From NCBI GenBank assembly GCA_020060215.1, contig JAGVAP010000088.1:48482-112481 (forward strand): 64,000 nucleotides of DNA, given 5' to 3'. Positions 1 to 7,843 of the stretch are shown here, piece by piece. The notes beneath the pieces are model-generated. The model searched no databases, was not told the origin of the DNA, and saw only the letters and a list, made by a program, of their open reading frames with translations. A program made the translations under genes and the position numbers. Numbering within the stretch: position 1 is the stretch's first letter; every line of letters begins with the position of its first letter. Source of the stretch: Deltaproteobacteria bacterium. GTDB taxonomy: Bacteria; Desulfobacterota; DSM-4660; Desulfatiglandales; HGW-15.

Positions 1-2
1 AG

Positions 3-230
3 AAGAGGCCGCTCCAGTTGAAGGGCGGGGCCAGGATCGTGTTCAGCAGCGAACCGGGCGGGGTCTTCGGACTGGCCGTCGAGAGGACGAGCCCGCAGGA
101 GAAAGGCTCCGATCAAGCTCCTGAGCCGAAAAAGAAGCCCCGGCGGCGCAGGCCCAAGCGGCGGGAACAGAAAAAGGAAGAGGGCAAGGCGGGGAATGAT
201 GACGGAATGACAGGCTCTACTGAGCGCTGA
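3..230 (+). CDS. 3' end of an unidentified gene cut by the window edge
   Basis: The frame is open from the first complete codon of the window to a TGA at 228-230, so this is the C-terminal part of a gene that starts outside. The visible 75 residues begin with a segment containing GGARIVFSSEPGG, followed by a very basic low-complexity stretch (PKKKPRRRRPKRR) and an acidic-polar end. Such a Lys/Arg-rich tail often binds RNA or DNA, but that is inference. I do not recognise the family. The next gene, guaA, is convergent. Confidence 0.45.
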   Translation, partial: KRPLQLKGGARIVFSSEPGGVFGLAVERTSPQEKGSDQAPEPKKKPRRRRPKRREQKKEEGKAGNDDGMTGSTER

Positions 231-251
231 ACACTCTACACTGAATCACTG
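217..251. repeat. Low-complexity 'ctgagcgctgaacact' motif
   Basis: A short run of near-repeated units (CTGAGCGCTGAACACT, then CTACACTGAATCACT) lies between the first gene and guaA. A similar unit, CTGAACACTGAGCGCTGAA, occurs at 21791-21811 in front of fabG. This type of degenerate short tandem unit sits between genes in the window and has no evident coding role. Confidence 0.4.
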
Positions 252-274
252 CGCCGTCTCAGGAGCCCGGCCGC

Positions 275-1831
275 TCACTCCCACTCGATCGTGCTGGGCG
301 GCTTTGAAGAGATATCCAGGACAACCCGGTTCACCCCCCGCACGTGGTTGATGATCCGGTTGGAGATCCTGGCGAGGATCTCATGGGGCACCCGCGTCCA
401 GTCCGCGGTCATGGCATCCTGGCTGTCGACGATCCTCAGCGCGATGACATTCTCATAGGTCCTCTCGTCTCCCATCACGCCCACGGTCTTCACCGGCAGG
501 AGCACGGCGAAGGATTGCCACACCTTGTCGTAGAGGTCCGCCCTGCGAACCTCGTCCAGCAGGATGAGGTCCGCCGATCTCAGGACCTCCAGCCGCTCGA
601 GGGTGACCTCTCCCAGGATCCTCACGGCCAGCCCCGGCCCCGGAAAAGGCTGGCGCATGACGATCTCCTTCGGCAGCCCGAGCTCGAGTCCCACCTGGCG
701 CGCCTCATCCTTGAAGAGCTCCCGGAGTGGCTCGATAAGGGCCAGTCGCATGACCTCGGGCAATCCTCCCACGTTGTGATGGCTCTTGATGGTGGCGGAA
801 GGCCCCTTGAAGGAGACGCTTTCGATCACGTCCGGATAGAGGGTGCCCTGTGCGAGGTACTTGGCCTTCCCGAGCTCTCTCGCCTTGTTTTCGAAGACCG
901 CAATGAACTCGTGGCCGATGATCTTCCGTTTCTTTTCCGGGTCGGTCACCCCTTTCAGGCAGCGCAGGAAATGGTCTGCGGCATCCACGAGATGAATCTT
1001 CATCCGGTAATGATCGCGGAAGAGCTCCATCACCTCATCGCTTTCCCCCCTTCGGAGCAGCCCGTTGTCGACAAAGATGCAGGAGAGCTTCTCCCCGATC
1101 GCCTTGTGGAGGAGTACGGCCGTGACCGAAGAGTCCACGCCCCCGGAGATCCCGCAGATGACCCTTTCCTCCCCGACCTTCTCCTTCATATCGCTGATGG
1201 TCCTCTCCACGAAGGAGCTCATGCTCCAGAGCGGCTCGCAGCCGCAGACCCTGAAGAGGAAGTTCCGGAGGATCCTTGCCCCCTTCGGGGTGTGCACCAC
1301 CTCCGGATGAAACTGGACCCCGAAGAGCCGCCGTGATTCGCTCCCCATGGCAGCCACCGGGCTGCTCCTGCTGCTCGCGAGGACCCTGAAGCCGTTCGGC
1401 AATCGGTCGATGCGATCGCCGTGGCTCATCCAGACGATCTCTTCCTGCCCCTTCACGAACCCGTGAAGAAGGTCCCCATCCTCCTGGATCGTCACGAGGG
1501 CGTTGCCGTACTCGCGGTCCTCGGCCCTGGAGACCTGCCCGCCCAGGATATGGGCGAGGTACTGCATCCCGTAGCATATCCCGAGGATCGGCACGTCCAG
1601 GTCCAGGATCCATTTGCCGATGGCAGGGGCGCCCTTATCATAGATGCTCGCCGGGCCGCCCGAGAGGATGATCCCCCTCGGGTCGAAACTCCTGACCTTG
1701 TCCTCGCCCGTACTGAAGGGATGAATCTCGCAATAGACGTGGGATTCCCTTACCCTGCGGGCGATCAACTGGGTGTACTGGGAGCCGAAGTCCAGAACCA
1801 GGATCTTCGTGCCGTAGATGTCCTTGCCCAT
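275..1831 (-). CDS. guaA: GMP synthase (glutamine-hydrolysing)
   Basis: Converts XMP, glutamine and ATP to GMP, the last step of guanine nucleotide synthesis, in the cytoplasm. The 518-residue product has the usual family length. Residues 8-195 are a class I glutamine amidotransferase with nucleophile Cys86 (GICYG) and His175/Glu177 (FHPE). Residues 205-395 are the ATP-pyrophosphatase domain with the P-loop SGGVDSS at 229-235, followed by the C-terminal dimerisation domain. The start MGKDIYG lies 7 bases after the guaB stop, with GGAG about 10 bases upstream; the frame stays open upstream but overlaps guaB. It forms an operon with guaB, so the two guanine-branch enzymes are made together. Confidence 0.97.
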   Translation of the reverse strand: MGKDIYGTKILVLDFGSQYTQLIARRVRESHVYCEIHPFSTGEDKVRSFDPRGIILSGGPASIYDKGAPAIGKWILDLDVPILGICYGMQYLAHILGGQVSRAEDREYGNALVTIQEDGDLLHGFVKGQEEIVWMSHGDRIDRLPNGFRVLASSRSSPVAAMGSESRRLFGVQFHPEVVHTPKGARILRNFLFRVCGCEPLWSMSSFVERTISDMKEKVGEERVICGISGGVDSSVTAVLLHKAIGEKLSCIFVDNGLLRRGESDEVMELFRDHYRMKIHLVDAADHFLRCLKGVTDPEKKRKIIGHEFIAVFENKARELGKAKYLAQGTLYPDVIESVSFKGPSATIKSHHNVGGLPEVMRLALIEPLRELFKDEARQVGLELGLPKEIVMRQPFPGPGLAVRILGEVTLERLEVLRSADLILLDEVRRADLYDKVWQSFAVLLPVKTVGVMGDERTYENVIALRIVDSQDAMTADWTRVPHEILARISNRIINHVRGVNRVVLDISSKPPSTIEWE

Positions 1832-1838
1832 CCTCGTT

Positions 1839-3305
1839 CTACTCCAGCCGATAGTTTGGTGCTTCCTTGATGATGATGACGTCATGGACATGACTCTCCC
1901 TGAGGCCCGCAGGGGTGATCCGCATGAATCTCGGCTTCGTCTTCAGCTCCCGGATGTCTTTGCAGCCAAGGTATCCCATCCCTGCCCGCAGCCCGCCTAC
2001 CAGCTGATAGACCGTGTCTGAAAGCGGACCCCGGTACGGCACCCTCCCCACGATGCCTTCCGGGACCAGTTTTTTCTCCGTCTCCACGTCGCCCTGGAAG
2101 TATCGATCCTTGCTCCCCTCCTTCATGGCCTCGATCGAGCCCATGCCGCGGTAGACCTTGTAGGTCCTGCCCTGGAACAGGATCGTCTCGCCCGGGCTTT
2201 CTTCGGTGCCCGCAAAGAGGCTTCCGATCATGACCGAGTCCGCCCCGCCTGCCACGGCCTTCGTGATGTCCCCCGAATACTTGATCCCCCCGTCGGCCAC
2301 AATCGGGACGTCGTGTTTTGCGGCCTCCTCCGCGCAACTCATGATCGCCGTCATCTGCGGCACACCGATGCCGGCCACGATCCGGGTCGTGCATATGGAT
2401 CCCGGGCCGACGCCGACCTTTACCCCGTCCACCCCGGCGTCGATGAGGCTTCTCGTCCCTTCTGCAGTGGCCACGTTTCCCGCGATGACCTGGAGGTTCG
2501 GGAACCTCTTCTTGACCATCTCGGATGCCCGGATCACCCCTTCCGAGTGCCCGTGAGCGGTATCGATCACGACCACGTCCGCGCTCGCGGCGACCAGCCG
2601 GTGTACCCTCTCCATCAACTCCGGGCCCGTGCCTACGGCCGCACCCACCCGCAGTCTGCCGCGCTCGTCCTTGCAGGACATGGGGTATTTCTTGATCTTC
2701 TCGATGTCTTTGATGGTGATCAGCCCGATCAGCTTTCCCTCCTCATCCACGACCAGGAGCTTCTCGATCCTTCTCGCATGGAGGATCCGCTTGGATTCCT
2801 CCAGGGTGATGCCGGGCTTGGCGGTCGCCAGGTTTTCCTTGGTCATCACGTCTCCGACCGACTGCTCCAGGTTGGTCTCGAACCGCAGATCCCGGTTGGT
2901 GATGATCCCCACCAGACTGCCGTCCTTGACCACGGGCACACCCGAGATCCTGTACTTGCTCATGATCTCCAGGACGTCGGAGAGCTTTCGGTCGGGTTCA
3001 ATGGAAATGGGATCCACGATCATCCCGCTTTCCGACTTCTTCACCTTTTCCACCTCGAGCACCTGGCGATCGACGCTCATGTTGCGATGGATGATCCCGA
3101 TGCCTCCCTGCCGGGCGAGGGTGATGGCCGTGGCCGACTCGGTCACCGTGTCCATGGCCGCACTGACAATCGGCACATTCATGGTGATCCCCCTGGTCAG
3201 CCTCGTCTTCACATCCACCTCGTTCGGAAGCACGGAAGAGCGGTCCGGCACCAGGACCAGGTCGTCAAAGGTATATCCGTCTTTCAATTCGAACCGGTTG
3301 TCCAT
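1839..3305 (-). CDS. guaB: Inosine-5'-monophosphate dehydrogenase
   Basis: Oxidises IMP to XMP with NAD+, the committed step to GMP. The 488 residues match the bacterial family. The TIM-barrel catalytic domain is split by two CBS domains (about residues 95-150 and 154-208), which bind adenine or guanine nucleotides and regulate the enzyme. The catalytic loop GSICTTR places the nucleophile at Cys305, followed by the mobile flap in the C-terminal third. The start MDNRFEL has GAGG about 7 bases upstream. guaA follows 7 bases after the stop. A weak promoter lies just upstream. Confidence 0.97.
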   Translation of the reverse strand: MDNRFELKDGYTFDDLVLVPDRSSVLPNEVDVKTRLTRGITMNVPIVSAAMDTVTESATAITLARQGGIGIIHRNMSVDRQVLEVEKVKKSESGMIVDPISIEPDRKLSDVLEIMSKYRISGVPVVKDGSLVGIITNRDLRFETNLEQSVGDVMTKENLATAKPGITLEESKRILHARRIEKLLVVDEEGKLIGLITIKDIEKIKKYPMSCKDERGRLRVGAAVGTGPELMERVHRLVAASADVVVIDTAHGHSEGVIRASEMVKKRFPNLQVIAGNVATAEGTRSLIDAGVDGVKVGVGPGSICTTRIVAGIGVPQMTAIMSCAEEAAKHDVPIVADGGIKYSGDITKAVAGGADSVMIGSLFAGTEESPGETILFQGRTYKVYRGMGSIEAMKEGSKDRYFQGDVETEKKLVPEGIVGRVPYRGPLSDTVYQLVGGLRAGMGYLGCKDIRELKTKPRFMRITPAGLRESHVHDVIIIKEAPNYRLE

Positions 3306-3357
3306 CCAGCGTACCTCAATCGATAGATTAGGCGCATTTCATGCAGTTTGGCCTACG

Positions 3358-3386
3358 AAAGTAGCAAACGGGGGAACCCTTTTCAA
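3358..3386 (-). promoter_or_regulatory. Candidate promoter for guaBA
   Basis: On the minus strand a TTGAAA box (3381-3386) is followed after 17 bases by TACTTT (3358-3363), placing transcription start about 45 bases before guaB. The -35 box is good (5 of 6) and the -10 box is poor, so the call is tentative. Confidence 0.3.
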
Positions 3387-3427
3387 TCAAAAAAGGCTCG
3401 CAATCATTCAGGAATACCGTGGACGGC

Positions 3428-3919
3428 CTATTCCCAGTACCCGACCCGCTCCCAGAACTCCTTGTCCTGGAGCCTCCATTTCTTACCGAACTTTTCGTCG
3501 TAATAGGATGCAAACCTGCTGAGCCAGCGGGACCAGGGGTTCTTTCCTTTCTCCGCGGCTTCGAGCACATCCTCGAGGTAGGTATCGATCTCCTCCATCT
3601 TCTCCTTGGGGATGTAATAGGCCGCCCCTTCCCTGTAGGATCGGATCGTGTCCTCGGGACTCAGTGCATGGGCCGTCAGCATGACGGTGATCACGTTTCT
3701 CCGTTTGGCGGTCTCCAGCAGCCTGTAACCGTCCACCCCCATGATGTCCAGGATCGCGATATCGAAGTACTGGACCTTCAGCAGATCCCGGGCCTGTTCG
3801 AACGTGGCGGCCTTCACCACATCGCAATGGGGCTCCAGAAGCGATTCCAGGGTATCCAGCACGTCCGGCTCATCATCCACGATGAGGATCCTCTTGTGTT
3901 CCAGCAGTCGCGTCGTCAT
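3428..3919 (-). CDS. Single-receiver response regulator
   Basis: A CheY-like receiver takes up residues 9-125. The acidic pocket is Asp15, Asp16 and Glu17, the phosphoacceptor is Asp58, and the conserved Thr82 and Lys105 are present. The usual DxxMPxxDG loop reads DIMGVDG, without the proline. Beyond the receiver is only a 40-residue Trp/Tyr-rich tail, so there is no DNA-binding or enzymatic output domain; it probably acts by protein contact. The start has a full AAGGAGGT site 6 bases upstream. It sits 76 bases after murJ on the same strand. No sensor kinase is adjacent, so its partner is unknown. Confidence 0.85.
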   Translation of the reverse strand: MTTRLLEHKRILIVDDEPDVLDTLESLLEPHCDVVKAATFEQARDLLKVQYFDIAILDIMGVDGYRLLETAKRRNVITVMLTAHALSPEDTIRSYREGAAYYIPKEKMEEIDTYLEDVLEAAEKGKNPWSRWLSRFASYYDEKFGKKWRLQDKEFWERVGYWE

Positions 3920-3995
3920 GATTGGACCTCCTTACAGTGTTTGATCCACAGACTACGTACATTTCCCGGATTCGATGCGCATCTGCCATTCGGCC

Positions 3996-5645
3996 TCAAA
4001 GATCTCCGACCTCCGGCCTCCGATCTCTGCCCTTCCGTCTCAACAGACCCATGACCGCACCCAGCTCTCGACACCGTACCAGGTGTGCCGCCAGAAAGTA
4101 GATCCCCTGCCCGATCACGATCAATGCAACGAGGCGAAGCCCCAGCTGCACTGCGCTGCCGCCAAACATCTGCGCAGCCCAGGCCCTGTAGAGAAAATGC
4201 AGAGCAGCCCCCATGACGGCGGCCGCAAGACCGCTCTTGCCGAGAGACATCAGGATGGCCCGGGTATGCAGGACACCGACCCTCCTGGTCAGGATGAAGA
4301 AGAGCAAAAGGAAGTGGAGGCTGGAGGAGAGGGAAAGAGAGAGGGCCAGCCCCCCGTGGAGGAGCGGGCCCATCAGGAGCAGGCTGAATCCGAGGTTCGC
4401 CACCATGGCGCAGCCGGCCATCAGCACGGGGGTCCTGGTGTCCTGCAGGGCGTAGAAGGCGGACACCAGCACCCGCACGCCCGAGAAGGCCCACAGCCCG
4501 ACGGAATAGAAGAAAAGCGCCCGGTCGGTCATGATGGTGGAGTAGGCGTCGAAGGCCCCTCTCTGAAAGAAGATCTGAATGATGGGTTTTCCGAGAATCA
4601 GCAGACCGGCCATGGACGGTATGGTGATGAAAAAGGTGAGTCTCAGGGCATGGCTGAGGGTCTCCTTGAAATCCGCCATGTCCCTGCCGGCCGCCTGCCT
4701 GGAGAGGGACGGAAGCGCGGCGGTGCTGATGGCGATGGCAAACACCCCGAGGGGAAACTCCACCAGCCGGTCCGCATAGTAGAGCCAGGAAACGGACCCG
4801 TCGGGCAGAAAGGAGGCGAGCAGGGTCCCTACGAACTGGTTGAGCTGGTAGATGGCGGAGCCGAAGACCGCCGGCAGCATGAGCATGCCGATCCGCCGGA
4901 CTGCAGGGTGGCCCGGCATCCACATGGGGAGCAGCGAGATCCCCTGCCTGAAGACCCATGGGAGCTGCAGGAGGAGCTGCATCACACCACCCAGCAGCAC
5001 CCCGACGGCCACGCCGACAATCGGCTGCGCACAATGGGGGGAGATCAGAAGGGTGGCGCCGATGATCCCGACGTTGAGAAAAATGGGCGCTGCGGCCGGT
5101 GCTGCGAAGTGTCTGAGCGAGTTGAGGATCCCGCTCAGGAACGCGACCAGGCTCACCAGGAGAATATAGGGGAACGTGATCCTGGTGAGCAGGACCGTGA
5201 GATCATATTTCAGCCCGGATCCCCCGAAACCGAAAGCCTGAATCCTGACGATCCATGGGGAGAAGAGGATGCCGAGAACGGTCACGGTCACCAGGATCAG
5301 GGACAGGAGGGTAAGGACCGCCCTTGCAACGCGCAAGGCATCTTCCCTGCTCTGCCGGGTCAGGTATTCCGAGAAGACGGGGATGAATGCGATGGTGAGG
5401 GACCCCTCGGCAAAGAGCCGCCTCAGGAGATTCGGGATACGAAAGGCGACGAAGAAGGCGTCCGCCGCCAGCCCAGCGCCGAAGTAGCGGGCGACCACCA
5501 TATCCCGCACCAGCCCCAGGATGCGGCTGAGCAGGGTATAGAAGCCGACGACCCCGGCCGCCCGGCTTAGGCTGCCCTTCTCCGACTCCACTGCACTCTT
5601 TGAGACCACGGTCATCTCTTCTACCGACTCACCAGGAGATCCCAT
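3996..5645 (-). CDS. murJ: Lipid II flippase MurJ
   Basis: Flips undecaprenyl-linked peptidoglycan precursor (lipid II) across the inner membrane. About 14 hydrophobic segments span the 549 residues. The N-terminal signature of the MviN/MurJ family is clear: RILGLVRDMVVARYFG followed by DAFFVAFRIPNLLRRLFAEG. An alternative start at 5615 (MTVVSKS) is preceded by AGAAGAG and may be the true one, giving 539 residues. The last residues (about RRKGRDRRPEVGDL) are encoded by a repetitive GATCTCCGACCTCCGGCCTCC stretch, which suggests that an intergenic repeat now forms the end of the gene. The response regulator gene follows on the same strand. Confidence 0.93.
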   Translation of the reverse strand: MGSPGESVEEMTVVSKSAVESEKGSLSRAAGVVGFYTLLSRILGLVRDMVVARYFGAGLAADAFFVAFRIPNLLRRLFAEGSLTIAFIPVFSEYLTRQSREDALRVARAVLTLLSLILVTVTVLGILFSPWIVRIQAFGFGGSGLKYDLTVLLTRITFPYILLVSLVAFLSGILNSLRHFAAPAAAPIFLNVGIIGATLLISPHCAQPIVGVAVGVLLGGVMQLLLQLPWVFRQGISLLPMWMPGHPAVRRIGMLMLPAVFGSAIYQLNQFVGTLLASFLPDGSVSWLYYADRLVEFPLGVFAIAISTAALPSLSRQAAGRDMADFKETLSHALRLTFFITIPSMAGLLILGKPIIQIFFQRGAFDAYSTIMTDRALFFYSVGLWAFSGVRVLVSAFYALQDTRTPVLMAGCAMVANLGFSLLLMGPLLHGGLALSLSLSSSLHFLLLFFILTRRVGVLHTRAILMSLGKSGLAAAVMGAALHFLYRAWAAQMFGGSAVQLGLRLVALIVIGQGIYFLAAHLVRCRELGAVMGLLRRKGRDRRPEVGDL

Positions 5646-5804
5646 TCATGAGCAGTCTGGTTACTATCAGTCCCCGGGAGAGATTGCCATCCAAAATTGA
5701 AATTGAACCTCCAGGCTCGACCTCTTCTCCTTCACGCAAGCAGGGGGTAACCGGGCGGCTGAGCGGAGAATTTCATGGGTCGGGGCGAGGTCCCTCAATT
5801 TGCC

Positions 5805-5833
5805 TTGACAATCCTTCGCAATGCCCTTAAAGT
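5805..5833 (+). promoter_or_regulatory. Promoter of rpsT
   Basis: A consensus TTGACA (5805-5810) is followed by a 17-base spacer and TAAAGT (5828-5833). The predicted RNA would carry a leader of about 60 bases before the TTG start of rpsT. Confidence 0.6.
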
Positions 5834-5901
5834 TTTGTGTTTCAGGTGTACTTTTCACGGGCGGATCGAGCCCGCCGCATCTATTCAAAGGAGATGAACT
5901 C

Positions 5902-6189
5902 TTGGCATATCATAAATCCGCCCTCAAGAGGGCACGGCAAAGCAAGGAAAGAAGGATGAGGAACATGGCCTCCAAGAGCAGGGCCAAAACCGCTGTCAAG
6001 GCCGTGAACACGGCGGTGGCGGAGAACCAGGGAGCCGGGGCCGTTGAGGCGCTCAGGAAGGCCGTGTCCGAACTGCAGAAGATCGCAGGCAAAGGCGTCA
6101 TCCACAAGAAAAGGGCATCCAGAAAGATCTCCCGCCTGACCCGCAAGGTGAACAAGAGCGGTTCAACGCAGGCCTCCCTTCCTGCATAG
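5902..6189 (+). CDS. rpsT: 30S ribosomal protein S20
   Basis: A 95-residue, Lys/Arg-rich helical protein that binds 16S rRNA in the small subunit. The family pattern is clear: HKSALKRARQSKERRMRN near the N-terminus, AVKAV in the middle and HKKRASRKISRL near the C-terminus. The start is taken as TTG at 5902 (AAAGGAG, 8-base spacing), because the protein then begins LAYHKSA as S20 does. TTG starts are known for rpsT and lower translation initiation. Its last 27 bases overlap the end of holA on the other strand. Confidence 0.93.
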   Translation: MAYHKSALKRARQSKERRMRNMASKSRAKTAVKAVNTAVAENQGAGAVEALRKAVSELQKIAGKGVIHKKRASRKISRLTRKVNKSGSTQASLPA

Positions 6190-7182
6190 CCTCAGGACCA
6201 CATTCTCGAGAATGGCCCTGGCGGCGGAGCCTGCCTTGAGACGCCCGTCCGCCTCGTAGAGCAGCGAGAGCGCCCGCTTCAGTTCCTCGGAAGACCACCG
6301 CTTTGCCGCCGACCAATACTCGTCGGCCGAGAGGCGGGCGCGGCCCAGCATCGTTTCCACATCCGTCTTCCCGCCACCCTTGTCCAGGATCTCTCTTGTG
6401 CGGACAAGAAGCCTGAGCTGCCTGTTCAGCATCCCGATGAACCGCAGGGCTCCGGATTTCTTGTCCTCCTCCTCCAGGTAGCGGTTCAGGGCCACGAGAG
6501 ACGGACCACACTCCCTGTTCGAGATCCGCTTCATCAGCTCGAATATGGTGAAGGAGCGGGTGCGGGCCACGGTCTCCTTGACCTCCTCCAGGCAGATGTC
6601 TCTTTTCCCATAGCGGATGCGGATCTTCTCCAGCTCTCCGTACAGATCCCTCGGATCATTCCCGGTCACCTGCTGCAGATAGTGGCAGGACTCCAGTTCC
6701 ATGCCGAGCCCCAGTTCGGCAGCCGTCCGCTTGACCCAGGGCGCCACCTGCTGCTCTCTCAGCTCCTCGAAGTAGACGGCGAGGCCCGCGGACCGGATGG
6801 CCTTGAACAAACCCTTTTTGAAATCCGCTTTGGAACAGACGTAGACGAGGCAGGTGCTGTCGGCGGGGTTCTGCAGGTAAGGGGTCAATTGTTCGATGGC
6901 TTCGGCGCCGAAGGCCTCGGTTCTCCTGACGATGATCAGCCTTCTGCTCGCCAGGAAGGGGATCGACCGGGCCTGGGCCATGATGTCCGAGGGCTGGGAT
7001 TCCCCCCCGTAGAACACCTCCAGGTTGAAGGGTCTGGCCGACTCGGGGACAAGCGTTTCTTTGAGCCTGTCCAGCATCCTTTCGATCAGGAACTCATTGG
7101 GGCCATGGAAGAGGTAAAAAGGAGCTGTCTGCCCCTTCTTGACCGCTTGTTCAACCTGGGCTGGAGATAGATCCCGGGGCAT
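6163..7182 (-). CDS. holA: DNA polymerase III delta subunit
   Basis: The delta subunit opens the beta sliding clamp within the clamp loader. The 339 residues match the family, with an N-terminal AAA+-like domain that begins YLFHGPNEFLIE and carries no functional P-loop, followed by helical domains. The start codon overlaps the lptE stop by one base (TGATG), so the two are translationally coupled. The 3' end is antisense to the end of rpsT over 27 bases. The leuS-lptE-holA order with rpsT next door is common in Gram-negative bacteria. Confidence 0.92.
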   Translation of the reverse strand: MPRDLSPAQVEQAVKKGQTAPFYLFHGPNEFLIERMLDRLKETLVPESARPFNLEVFYGGESQPSDIMAQARSIPFLASRRLIIVRRTEAFGAEAIEQLTPYLQNPADSTCLVYVCSKADFKKGLFKAIRSAGLAVYFEELREQQVAPWVKRTAAELGLGMELESCHYLQQVTGNDPRDLYGELEKIRIRYGKRDICLEEVKETVARTRSFTIFELMKRISNRECGPSLVALNRYLEEEDKKSGALRFIGMLNRQLRLLVRTREILDKGGGKTDVETMLGRARLSADEYWSAAKRWSSEELKRALSLLYEADGRLKAGSAARAILENVVLRLCRKGGLR

Positions 7183-7793
7183 CAGAACCTTTCCATGGTC
7201 CTCATGTACATCCGCTGGGCCAACCGCATGGCGATCCTCTCCAGGGCCTCCATCTTGTTTCGCTGATTGACCAGAGGGTCGCCGCTGACCTCGTAACTGG
7301 CCCGGGTCTCCATGGCCTCTTCGCGCCAGACCACCCTGCCCGTGGCCCTTTCCACCAGGGAGACATCCACCCTGAGCCTCAGCCTCCTCCTGTTCGTTTC
7401 CTCATACGTCACAAGGTTGCCGTGGACGGGCTGTTCCAGGAAGCTGTAGCTCTGTGGATCGGTCCAGATGGTGTGGATATGGCCCACCAGGGTGTACTGC
7501 GCCTCTTCTGCAGGGAGGAGCGGGACCCTCGCATGGCTGATGAATTCGTCCCTGACGATCCTCGTGAAGGTCGCCTCGAAGCCGGGTTCTGAAGAGGTGC
7601 TGGTCATGAGCGGCACGGCCAGGCTATGGAGGGCGATGCCGACGGGTTCGCCGGTGGGTCGGAAGTGGTATCCGCAGGCCGATATTAAGGCGGACGTCAC
7701 AAAAAGAACCAACCAAAGAGAAGCCCTGCCATGAGGACACCAGGTCACAAAGAAATGGTATCTATTTGACCTTGGGCCTCGGAGATCCTTCAT
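7182..7793 (-). CDS. lptE: LPS-assembly lipoprotein LptE
   Basis: Outer-membrane lipoprotein that plugs the LptD barrel and helps deliver lipopolysaccharide to the cell surface. About 203 residues. A hydrophobic signal segment (SLWLVLFVTSALISAC) ends in a lipobox with Cys about 39 residues in, immediately followed by GYHF as in most LptE proteins. The start chosen (MKDLRGP) has AGGGAAG 7 bases upstream; ATG at 7799 and GTG at 7748 are alternatives. The N-region before the signal is unusually long and is encoded by one arm of an inverted repeat (7729-7831), so the 5' end may have been extended by repeat insertion. Confidence 0.85.
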   Translation of the reverse strand: MKDLRGPRSNRYHFFVTWCPHGRASLWLVLFVTSALISACGYHFRPTGEPVGIALHSLAVPLMTSTSSEPGFEATFTRIVRDEFISHARVPLLPAEEAQYTLVGHIHTIWTDPQSYSFLEQPVHGNLVTYEETNRRRLRLRVDVSLVERATGRVVWREEAMETRASYEVSGDPLVNQRNKMEALERIAMRLAQRMYMRTMERF

Positions 7794-7831
7794 CGGCATT
7801 CTTCCCTTTGTGCCTTCGTGTCCTAGTGGCT
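7729..7831. repeat. Inverted pair of 'TTTGTGnCnTnGTGTCCT' units across the lptE start
   Basis: The plus strand at 7804-7830 reads CCCTTTGTGCCTTCGTGTCC TAGTGGC. The minus strand at 7757-7729 reads TTTCTTTGTGACCTGGTGTC CTCATGGC. The two units are similar and inverted, about 45 bases apart. One lies in the leuS-lptE gap and the other within the lptE signal-peptide region. They look like copies of a dispersed intergenic repeat. Confidence 0.5.
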
Positions 7832-7843
7832 GAATCGCCTTTC

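Noticed and set aside
344..1336. 330-codon plus-strand frame antisense to guaA
   Set aside because: Shadow frame created by codon bias of guaA.
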